From: Desulfobacteraceae bacterium
Lineage (GTDB): Bacteria > Desulfobacterota > Desulfobacteria > Desulfobacterales > JAABRJ01
Assembly: GCA_011390985.1 (NCBI GenBank)
Contig: JAABRJ010000538.1
Location: forward strand, 1-8,631
Length of the DNA stretch: 8,631 nucleotides
Direction: 5' to 3'
Below, one piece after another: positions 1-5,375 of the stretch. A program made the position numbers and the translations under genes. The notes beneath the pieces were generated by a model. The model saw nothing but the letters and a program-made list of their open reading frames with translations, was not told the DNA's origin and did no database searches. The stretch's first letter is position 1. The number at the start of each line of letters is the position of its first letter.

Positions 1-386
1 ATCGGAATCTTGGCGCTTTCAACCAGGTTTTTAACCGCTAGGGTGGTGGGCGTAAGGCTCGGGCCGATGATCGCGATCACGCCGTCGCGGTTGATCAGTT
101 TGCTGACGGCGTTGACCGCCCGCTGGGGGTCCCCCTCGGTATCGTAGATAACGGCCTCGAGCATCCGGCCGTCAATCCCGCCGGCGCTGTTGATGGCGTC
201 CACCACCATCTCCATGCTCTTTTTTTCGGGGTCCCCCAGGAAGGAGGCCGGGCCGGTTATGGAAAAGACCCCGCCGACCTTGAGACTGTCGGCCGCAAGC
301 AGCACCGGGCAGAAAAAAAGCAGCCCGCCCACGACGACGGCAATGGCGGAAAAAAGACGGTTCCGAATGGATGGTGTTGCTGACAT
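1..386 (-). CDS. Periplasmic branched-chain amino acid-type ABC substrate-binding protein, N-terminal part (LivK-like)
   Basis: Only the first 128 codons lie in the window; the frame is open through position 1. The protein starts MSATPSIRNRLF, followed by a hydrophobic stretch (about residues 13-31) ending LLAADS, which reads as a Sec signal peptide cleaved near A31/A32. There is a cysteine in the hydrophobic core but no proper lipobox, so a soluble periplasmic form is more likely. The mature part begins LKVGGVFSITGPASFLG and continues with DAINSAGGIDG and IAIIGPSLTPTT, the hallmark order of the type-1 periplasmic binding fold (Peripla_BP_6, LivK family). Such proteins capture branched-chain or other amino acids, or aromatic and short acids, and hand them to a LivHMGF-type permease, which would lie beyond the window edge. 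The start is supported by AAGGAG seven bases upstream. It follows the ACT gene by 16 nt, so the two are almost certainly co-transcribed. The ligand cannot be told from this fragment. Confidence 0.9.
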   Translation of the reverse strand, partial: MSATPSIRNRLFSAIAVVVGGLLFFCPVLLAADSLKVGGVFSITGPASFLGDPEKKSMEMVVDAINSAGGIDGRMLEAVIYDTEGDPQRAVNAVSKLINRDGVIAIIGPSLTPTTLAVKNLVESAKIP

Positions 387-402
387 GCGATCTCTCCTTT
401 TC

Positions 403-834
403 CTATAGTTGGTTAATGCGGTCGTCATCGATCACGGTGACGCCGTTTTGTCGCAGCAAGGCAACTGCCTTCTCGATCTGATCGAAACGGAAAATCATCA
501 CGGCATTGTCGCCGCTCTGCTGAACAAAGGCATACATGTACTCCACGTTGATGTGCCCTTCGTGCAGCAGGGTGAGAATTCGGTGCAGCCCCCCGGGGCG
601 GTCTTCGACCTCCGCGGCCACCACGTCGGTTTTGCCGACTGTAAAACCGTTGGCCTTGAGGGCCTCTTCGGCCTTGAGGGTGTTGTCGACGATCAGCCGC
701 AATACGCCGAAATCAGCCGTGTCCGCCATGGCCAGGGCGCGGATGTTGACCCCGGCCTCCGAGAGGGTCTTGGTGACCTCCGCGATCCGGCCGGACTTGT
801 TTTCCAAAAAGACTGAAATCTGTTTAACCCACAT
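403..834 (-). CDS. Tandem ACT domain protein
   Basis: A 143-residue protein made of two ACT modules and nothing else: the first about residues 4-65 (QISVFLENKSGRIAEVTKTL, then AGVNIRAL), the second about 72-140 (EVEDRPGGLHRILTLL, then INVEYMYAF). Each keeps the acidic-x-x-[SP]-G turn at the start of the first helix that forms the usual ligand site between domains. ACT modules bind amino acids or related small molecules and normally regulate enzymes; stand-alone tandem ACT proteins next to PaaK-type ligases are a familiar arrangement in anaerobes, but their ligand is generally not established. It sits 40 nt after the ligase and 16 nt before the binding-protein gene, in one operon. The start is well supported: AAGGAGG lies about five bases before ATG. 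It is likely cytosolic, with a sensing or allosteric role toward the ligase inferred only from context. Confidence 0.9.
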   Translation of the reverse strand: MWVKQISVFLENKSGRIAEVTKTLSEAGVNIRALAMADTADFGVLRLIVDNTLKAEEALKANGFTVGKTDVVAAEVEDRPGGLHRILTLLHEGHINVEYMYAFVQQSGDNAVMIFRFDQIEKAVALLRQNGVTVIDDDRINQL

Positions 835-874
835 GCGTCCTCCTTTCAGGGGGCACCATTGGTCTGGGGGCCCG

Positions 875-2176
875 TCATAGCTTGCGGTTGTCGATCACCC
901 GGATGGCCTTGCCTTCGCTGCGCGCGATGGCCTTGGGCTCCACCAGTTTGACCTTGGCCGAAACCCCGAGGTACTCTTTGATGTTTTTGGAGATGCGGCG
1001 CTCAAGATCCTGCAGGCGCTTGACCTCGTCGGAGAAGACGTGCTCGTCGACTTCCACCCGCACCGTCAGGGTGTCGAGGTTGCCCTCGCGGTCGACCACC
1101 AGCTGGTAATGGGGGGACACGCCTTCCATTTCCATCAGGACGCTTTCGATCTGGGAGGGGAAGACGTTGACGCCGCGGATGATCAGCATGTCATCGGTCC
1201 GGCCGCTGACCTTGTCCATCCGGACCAGGGTGCGGCCGCAGATGCACGGCTCGGCGTGCAGGGCACTGATATCCCGGGTGCGGTAGCGGATGACGGGGAA
1301 GGCTTCCTTGGTGACCGAGGTAAAGACCAACTCACCGGTTTGACCGTAGGGCAGGACATCGCCGGTGGCGGGGTCGATGATTTCGGGAATGAAATGATCC
1401 TCGAAAATATGGAGTCCTTTTTTGGCCTCATGGCACTCGATGGCGACCCCTGGACCGATCACCTCGCTCAGCCCGTAAATGTCGACTGCGACAAGTCCCA
1501 GCTTGCGTTCGATTTCATCCCGCATCTTCTCCGACCAGGGCTCGGCGCCGAAAATGCCGTACTTGAACTTGAGATCGCGGAAGGAAACCCCCATTTCCTC
1601 GGCGACCTCGGCCAGGTGCAGGGCATAGGACGGGGTGGCGGTCAGAATCGTGGGCCCGAAATCCCTCATGATGACGATCTGGCGTTTGGTGTTGCCGCCG
1701 GAAACCGGAATCACCGAAGCCCCCAGCTTCTCGGCGCCGTAGTGGACGCCCAATCCGCCGGTAAACAGCCCGTATCCGTATGCATTGTGAATGATGTCGC
1801 CGCGGGTGGCGCCGCCGGCCGAGAGCGAGCGGGCCATGAGGGTCGCCCAGGTGTTGACGTCGCGGGCGGTGTAGCCGACCACCGTGGGTTGACCGGTGGT
1901 GCCGGAAGAGGCGTGAATACGAACGACGTTGTCCATGGGAACGGCAAACATGCCGAAGGGGTAGTTGTCCCGCAGATCCTGTTTGGTGGTGAACGGAACT
2001 TGGTGCAGATCCTTCAGCGATCGGATGTCCCCGGGTTTGAGGCCCGCTTTTTCAAACTGTTTGCGGTAAAAAGGCACTGTGGCATAGGCACGCTCGAGGG
2101 TCGCCTGAAGCCGCCGCAATTGAATCGATTCCAGGGCTTCCCGGGGCATGGTTTCAAATTCGATGTCGAAAATCAT
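875..2176 (-). CDS. paaK: Phenylacetate-CoA ligase (PaaK-type, AMP-forming)
   Basis: This cytosolic enzyme is 433 residues long, full length for the PaaK family. Such enzymes activate an aryl acid with ATP to the acyl-AMP and then to the CoA thioester. Visible landmarks in order: the P-loop SSGTTGQP at 90-97, the acyl-adenylate motif YGLSE at 234-238, RYRTRD at 297-302, a CxCG pair at 311-314, GRTDDMLIIRGVNVFP at 325-340 marking the hinge to the C-terminal domain, and EGKAIRVID at 421-429 carrying the adenylation lysine K423. All key residues are present, so it should be active. The start is supported by AGGAGG nine bases upstream. It is the first gene of an operon with the tandem-ACT and LivK-like genes. 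In strict anaerobes close relatives work in peptide and aromatic amino acid breakdown, or make indoleacetyl- and phenylacetyl-CoA; phenylacetate is the default substrate assignment, not proven here. Its leader region (2177-2485) is unusual and is described separately. Confidence 0.9.
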   Translation of the reverse strand: MIFDIEFETMPREALESIQLRRLQATLERAYATVPFYRKQFEKAGLKPGDIRSLKDLHQVPFTTKQDLRDNYPFGMFAVPMDNVVRIHASSGTTGQPTVVGYTARDVNTWATLMARSLSAGGATRGDIIHNAYGYGLFTGGLGVHYGAEKLGASVIPVSGGNTKRQIVIMRDFGPTILTATPSYALHLAEVAEEMGVSFRDLKFKYGIFGAEPWSEKMRDEIERKLGLVAVDIYGLSEVIGPGVAIECHEAKKGLHIFEDHFIPEIIDPATGDVLPYGQTGELVFTSVTKEAFPVIRYRTRDISALHAEPCICGRTLVRMDKVSGRTDDMLIIRGVNVFPSQIESVLMEMEGVSPHYQLVVDREGNLDTLTVRVEVDEHVFSDEVKRLQDLERRISKNIKEYLGVSAKVKLVEPKAIARSEGKAIRVIDNRKL

Positions 2177-2208
2177 CCCGATTTCCCTCCTCCCAAAAAG
2201 AATAGAGA

Positions 2209-2237
2209 ATAATTCAAAAAAATCCCGTAAAGATCAA
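2209..2237 (-). promoter_or_regulatory. Weak sigma-70-like promoter candidate upstream of paaK
   Basis: Read on the minus strand, TTGATC (2237-2232) and AATTAT (2214-2209) are separated by 17 bases; each matches four of six consensus positions. It lies just after the second terminator-like hairpin and about 33 bases before the paaK start. If real, paaK would have its own promoter and the hairpins upstream would simply be terminators of the preceding gene. The region is T-rich, so chance matches are likely. Confidence 0.2.
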
Positions 2238-2405
2238 ATAAAAAAAGCTGCGGGGGGTGGTCAGGTCACCCGCAGCTTTTGTAAAAAAACCATGGGCGTC
2301 TGGTTTTGCCGTCCACCCATGGTTTGCTGGGCCATGGGCAGACCGCCTAAAGTGCAAGCCCCCAAAAAAGCCGAAAAAGACAAAGTAGTAAAAATACCGA
2401 TCCAT
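2214..2405 (-). CDS. Possible Phe/Tyr-rich leader peptide or small hydrophobic ORF
   Basis: An ATG-initiated frame of 63 codons lies entirely in the gap between the crotonase and paaK. Its first 19 residues, MDRYFYYFVFFGFFGGLHF, include eight Phe and three Tyr, a density resembling control-codon runs of amino-acid attenuator leaders, though it could also be one membrane-spanning segment. The frame then runs through both hairpins and stops at 2214, 37 nt before paaK. No good ribosome binding site precedes the ATG (only a poor GGAA about seven bases upstream), the upstream frame is open, and T-rich DNA encodes Phe and Tyr by chance. It is also longer than a typical leader peptide. It is listed because of its position ahead of an aromatic-acid ligase and the competing hairpins that follow, not because coding is proven. 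Confidence 0.3.
   Translation of the reverse strand: MDRYFYYFVFFGFFGGLHFRRSAHGPANHGWTAKPDAHGFFTKAAGDLTTPRSFFYLIFTGFF
2240..2280 (-). terminator. Strong intrinsic-terminator-like hairpin upstream of paaK
   Basis: On the minus strand the left arm AAAAGCTGCGGG (2280-2269) pairs perfectly with CCCGCAGCTTTT (2254-2243), a 12-bp stem with a GC-rich core. The loop can be shortened by GGGTG/CACCC pairing. The right arm runs into seven consecutive U, then AUUU. This is a textbook Rho-independent terminator for minus-strand transcription. It lies 206 nt downstream of the crotonase stop and about 65 nt upstream of paaK. It could therefore end the crotonase transcript or act as a regulated terminator in the paaK leader. 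Confidence 0.7.
2283..2325 (-). terminator. First terminator-like hairpin in the paaK leader
   Basis: On the minus strand AAACCATGGG (2325-2316) pairs with CCCATGGTTT (2296-2287), a perfect 10-bp stem with a 19-nt loop, followed directly by four more U to make a seven-U run (2289-2283). It is weaker than the next hairpin because of the long loop, but it has the form of an intrinsic terminator. Its left arm can alternatively pair with an upstream copy of the same motif (see 2316-2338). Confidence 0.5.
2316..2338 (-). other. Alternative (antiterminator-like) hairpin overlapping the first terminator
   Basis: On the minus strand CCCATGG (2338-2332) can pair with CCATGGG (2322-2316), giving a 7-bp stem with a 9-nt loop. 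Because it uses the same left arm as the hairpin at 2283-2325, the two structures exclude each other, the basic geometry of an attenuator. The caution is that CCATGG is a palindrome, so any two copies can pair by definition; there are three copies here (2290, 2317, 2332). Confidence 0.35.
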
Positions 2406-2446
2406 CGAGGATTCCGATTCGTTGATGGCAGTGATGATTTCCAGGA

Positions 2447-2475
2447 TAGCTAAAATAAATAAAAATCGCTGTCAA
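2447..2475 (-). promoter_or_regulatory. Candidate promoter for the paaK leader transcript
   Basis: A perfect -35 hexamer TTGACA (2475-2470, minus strand) begins 10 bases after the crotonase stop codon. Seventeen bases further is TAGCTA (2452-2447), a poor -10 that keeps only the leading TA. Transcription from here would begin near 2440 and produce a leader of about 265 nt containing the Phe/Tyr-rich frame and both hairpins. The -35 is convincing; the -10 is not, so an activator or an alternative -10 in the T-rich stretch may be involved, or the box may be fortuitous. Confidence 0.35.
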
Positions 2476-2485
2476 GTAAAAAGAT

Positions 2486-3277
2486 CTAGTGGCTGAGGCG
2501 ACCCTTGAAAACGGGTTTGCGTTTTTCCAGGAATGCGGCCGTCCCTTCCTTGGCATCTTCGCTGGCCATGCAGAGCGCAAAAGCATCGAGCTCGATGCCG
2601 CAGCCGGTGGTCAGGTCGGTGTGGATGCCGCTGTTGATCGCCTGCTTGGCGGCCCGCAGGGCGACTCGGCCCTTGGCGGCAATGAGCTTGGCGGTCTTGG
2701 ATACCTCTTCCATCAAGGCCTCGGGGGCACAAACCCTGTTGACCAGTCCGATCTCGGCGGCCTCGGCGGCGGGCACCATTTTCCCGGTGAAGATCATCTC
2801 CTTGGCCTTGTTGATGCCGACCAGGCGCGGCAGACGCTGGGTGCCGCCGAAGCCCGGAATGATTCCCAGCGAAATCTCCGGCAGGCCGAACATGGCGTTT
2901 TCGGATGCATAGATAAAGTCGCAGGCCAGGGCCATTTCACTGCCGCCGCCGAGGGCGTAGCCATTGACGGCGGCAATCGCCGGAATCGCCAGCGCCTGGA
3001 GTTTGTTGAGCGCAGCCTGCCCCTGCCGGCCGAACAGTTTGGCCTGCAGCGGGTTGAAGGCCGCCAGCTCGGAGATGTCGGCGCCGGCCACGAAGGCTTT
3101 CTGACCGGCGCCGGTCAATACCAGCACGCGAATATCTTCGTCGGCTGCAATTACGTCCAGAGCGGCCGAAAGCTCCTTCAAGAGATCCGCGTTGAGCGCA
3201 TTGAGCGCCTTGGGGCGGTTGAAGGTGATGGTGGCAATGCCTTCCTCGACGGTGTAAATGATGTTTTCGTAAGCCAT
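2486..3277 (-). CDS. Enoyl-CoA hydratase (crotonase family)
   Basis: A full-length, 263-residue crotonase that adds water to trans-2-enoyl-CoA to give 3-hydroxyacyl-CoA in fatty-acid or short-chain acyl-CoA metabolism; cytosolic and normally a hexamer. The oxyanion-hole segment AFVAGADI (61-68) and the second one YALGGGSEMALACD (107-120) are intact. Both catalytic glutamates of true hydratases are present, E114 in GGGSE and E134 in GLPE, with the same 20-residue spacing as Glu144/Glu164 of rat mitochondrial hydratase. GIIPGFGGTQRLPRLVG follows as expected. This argues for real hydratase activity (crotonyl-CoA-type substrate likely) rather than an isomerase or dehalogenase. AGGAGG five bases before ATG fixes the start. 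The gene is flanked by an 80-nt gap upstream with a promoter candidate and by a 309-nt leader or terminator region downstream, so it is probably monocistronic. Whether it serves the same pathway as the nearby ligase is unknown. Confidence 0.93.
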   Translation of the reverse strand: MAYENIIYTVEEGIATITFNRPKALNALNADLLKELSAALDVIAADEDIRVLVLTGAGQKAFVAGADISELAAFNPLQAKLFGRQGQAALNKLQALAIPAIAAVNGYALGGGSEMALACDFIYASENAMFGLPEISLGIIPGFGGTQRLPRLVGINKAKEMIFTGKMVPAAEAAEIGLVNRVCAPEALMEEVSKTAKLIAAKGRVALRAAKQAINSGIHTDLTTGCGIELDAFALCMASEDAKEGTAAFLEKRKPVFKGRLSH

Positions 3278-3325
3278 TTAATCCTCCTGCGGTGGTCATT
3301 CTGAAATGCCCGTAAGCGTGCCCCC

Positions 3326-3354
3326 GGTTTAGTCGATCAGCTATTCTTTGTCAA
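3326..3354 (-). promoter_or_regulatory. Candidate sigma-70 promoter for the enoyl-CoA hydratase gene
   Basis: On the minus strand a perfect TTGACA (3354-3349) lies just after the exporter stop codon, followed 17 bases later by TAAACC (3331-3326; three of six -10 matches). Transcription would start near 3319 and give a 5' leader of about 40 nt ending in the strong AGGAGG of the hydratase gene. The position between two unrelated genes supports it; the -10 is mediocre. Confidence 0.4.
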
Positions 3355-3357
3355 ATC

Positions 3358-4248
3358 TTACTTTTCGCCGGTCGCCGCCCAGTAAATCGCCAAGAGGATC
3401 AGGCCGGCGCCCAGCATTTTGAGCCAGCTCAGGCCTTCCTGGAAAAGAATGTAGGCCAGAATTGTGCTGCCGATCGGTTCCCCCAGCAGGCTGACGGCGA
3501 TCAAGGCGGCGCTGAACCACTTCAGGGCCCAGTTGTAGCAGGTGTGCCCCACCAACTGGGTGAAAAGCGCCATGGCCCAGAAGGCCCCCCACGTGCCGCC
3601 GCTGAAACCGCGCACCGGCAGCCCCAGCGCGAGAACCGCCAGCCACAGAAAAACCGCGGCGCTGCCGTAGCAGATAAAGACGTAGCTCAGCAGGGAAAGC
3701 CGCTGTCGCAGGCGGCGGCCAAGCAGCAGGTAGAGCGCGGCACAGATGCTCCCGGCAAGCGCCAGGGCATCACCCCAGAGGGCGCGGCCACCGCCGGCAA
3801 AGTCGCCCAGGCCGATGATCACCGCGCCGACCACGCTCGTCAGGATGCTGATCAGCGCCACCCGCCGGATCGGCTCGCGGGCGATCAGGGGCGTCAGCAG
3901 CCCGACCCAAAGCGGATTGGTATTGACCAGCACCACGCTGTTGGCCACCGAAGTGTAGTCCAGCGAGGAGATCCAGGTGGCAAAATGCAGTGCCAGAAAA
4001 AACCCCGAGAGGATCGCCAGACGCCACTGGTCAGCAGGCAGGGCGCGCAGTTCGCCCCTTCCCCGCCACCAGGCAAAGGGCGCCAGCACCAAAGTCGCCA
4101 GGCCGACTCGGTAGCCGGCGGTCACCAGGGCCGGGGCGTCGGCCAGGCGCGCAAAGATGGCGCCGGTTGAAACCGCCAAGACACCTAAACCAAGTGCCAA
4201 CAAGGGGGCGCCGGCGGGGGGCGCCGATTCAGGGATGGGAGGGGGCAT
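3358..4248 (-). CDS. EamA/DMT-superfamily transporter (RhaT/YdcZ-like permease)
   Basis: A 296-residue inner-membrane protein with ten predicted helices, at about 14-34, 40-60, 77-95, 101-121, 128-148, 158-178, 187-208, 219-240, 246-268 and 273-293, that is, two EamA repeats of five helices each. Family signatures are visible in both halves: TSVANSVVLVNTNPLWVGLL at 99-118 and SLLGEPIGSTILAYILFQEG at 253-272. Members export or import amino acids, nucleosides, sugars or other metabolites; nothing here specifies the substrate. The chosen ATG has no clear ribosome binding site and the first 14 residues are Pro-rich, so the true start could be slightly downstream. It begins 44 nt after the LysM/TPR lipoprotein gene with no terminator visible between them, so read-through from the envelope operon is possible although no functional link is evident. 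Confidence 0.88.
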   Translation of the reverse strand: MPPPIPESAPPAGAPLLALGLGVLAVSTGAIFARLADAPALVTAGYRVGLATLVLAPFAWWRGRGELRALPADQWRLAILSGFFLALHFATWISSLDYTSVANSVVLVNTNPLWVGLLTPLIAREPIRRVALISILTSVVGAVIIGLGDFAGGGRALWGDALALAGSICAALYLLLGRRLRQRLSLLSYVFICYGSAAVFLWLAVLALGLPVRGFSGGTWGAFWAMALFTQLVGHTCYNWALKWFSAALIAVSLLGEPIGSTILAYILFQEGLSWLKMLGAGLILLAIYWAATGEK

Positions 4249-4292
4249 GCGGGGCGGCTCGCTGGGGTGACGGCGCGCGCTGAACTGGGACC

Positions 4293-5375
4293 CTAATCGA
4301 CGGTCGGCGGCTCCACTTTTCCGAGTTTTTTGAGCAGTTCACGGGCGTTTTCGATATCTTGGGCGGCCTTTTGGTGTTCGGGGTTTAGCGCCAGGGTTTG
4401 CTCCCACTCCTCGATCGCCTTGGCCAGGTCCTCGTTGACAAAGTGGTTGACACCCCTGCGGTAGTGGGTTTCGGCATCCTTTTCCAGCTGTTGGCGGATG
4501 ACGGCCACAAAAACGTCGGTGTCCTGGAAACCGGGGCTTACCTTTTCAAACGCCTGGAGGGCGTCGCGATAACGCTGCTCGAGATGGAGACGTTTGCCGT
4601 TTCCGTAATGGGCCTGATCGACGAGCCTGCGGGCGGCGCGGTTGGTCGGTTGCTGCTGAAGAACTTTTTCCAAGAGAACCGCGGCCGTTTCAAACTGCCC
4701 GTCGGCCAGCAGCGCCCTGGCGTTTTCCAGCTCCTGATCGATGTTGACGGAGGGCGGTTTGAGTTTTCCGATCGCTTTCGGCAGCTGCAGAACGGTGCCG
4801 GGTGTCGGTTTGGCAGTCGGGGGGACCTCCAGCAGGGCGGCGATCATCAGGCCCATCTGCGGGTCCTGGTAAAGTTTTTCGGCGATCGTCGAAAAGGTGT
4901 CGCCGGCGGCCACCACGTGGGAAATATGACGTTCAGCGTGGATGCGATTTTTAAGGTAATCAAGGGCGTACTGATGGTCTGGGTTTAGCCGCAGGGCGAT
5001 CAGGAATTCGGTTTGGGCCTCTTTTTGATGGCCTTCACTGAAAAGGGAAACCCCTTTTTCAAAGTGCTGCTGGGATTCCCGCTCGATGGTGATCTTGAGG
5101 CTCTCGATCCGGCCGGTCACCTCCTTGTCCTCCGGGTTGTGCCTGGACACCACCTTCCAGAAAAAGAGCGCCAGTTGGAGGTCGCCGTTTTTTTCATAGT
5201 CCAGGGCACGGGTATGAAACGGGGTCGGCACTGAAACCGCTGCGGGCGGTGCTGCGCTGGGGGGTGGCGTGGTGATCGCTGCAACGGGCGCTTTACGATA
5301 GAACGGCGACAGATCGGCGCAGCCCGTCAGGAGCACCACAAGACACGCCATCAGGTGGGCAAGACGCTGGTTCAT
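4293..5375 (-). CDS. LysM and TPR repeat lipoprotein
   Basis: A 360-residue envelope lipoprotein. It starts with a short signal sequence and a lipobox LTGC with the lipidated cysteine at C19, then a Pro/Ala-rich linker (about 30-52). TPR-like helical pairs follow at about 54-87 and 101-135; a LysM peptidoglycan-binding module at about 153-199 (HVVAAGDTFSTIAEKLYQD ... GTVLQLP); then more TPR-like units at about 212-245, 253-282 and 301-335 (KAIEEWEQTLALNPEHQKA is a classic one). LysM holds cell-wall glycan and TPRs hold protein partners, so a scaffold in the periplasm is the natural reading. The residue after the cysteine is Ala, not Asp, consistent with outer-membrane sorting under the Lol +2 rule. 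The ATG overlaps the upstream stop codon (ATGA at 5372-5375), so translation is probably coupled to the LysM/NodB protein, a likely physical partner. No enzymatic motif is seen. Confidence 0.88.
   Translation of the reverse strand: MNQRLAHLMACLVVLLTGCADLSPFYRKAPVAAITTPPPSAAPPAAVSVPTPFHTRALDYEKNGDLQLALFFWKVVSRHNPEDKEVTGRIESLKITIERESQQHFEKGVSLFSEGHQKEAQTEFLIALRLNPDHQYALDYLKNRIHAERHISHVVAAGDTFSTIAEKLYQDPQMGLMIAALLEVPPTAKPTPGTVLQLPKAIGKLKPPSVNIDQELENARALLADGQFETAAVLLEKVLQQQPTNRAARRLVDQAHYGNGKRLHLEQRYRDALQAFEKVSPGFQDTDVFVAVIRQQLEKDAETHYRRGVNHFVNEDLAKAIEEWEQTLALNPEHQKAAQDIENARELLKKLGKVEPPTVD

Noticed and set aside
835..874. A possible hairpin between paaK and the ACT gene
   Set aside because: The near-palindrome ACCAATGGT is short and imperfect with no U tract; it does not look like a terminator or regulatory stem.
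1040..2212. A 390-codon plus-strand open frame opposite paaK
   Set aside because: It is antisense to a clearly recognised ligase with all motifs, has no recognisable domain, and reflects the codon bias of GC-rich DNA.
2290..2337. Three CCATGG copies as a repeat array or mobile-element end
   Set aside because: The copies are short and unevenly spaced, with no flanking duplication and no transposase; RNA pairing explains them better.
2489..3304. A 271-codon plus-strand open frame opposite the crotonase
   Set aside because: It mirrors the crotonase almost exactly, is Gly/Gln-rich without domain signals, and lacks a supporting ribosome binding site.
4249..4292. A terminator between the lipoprotein and the exporter genes
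   Set aside because: The 44-nt gap is GC-rich but shows no convincing stem followed by a U run.
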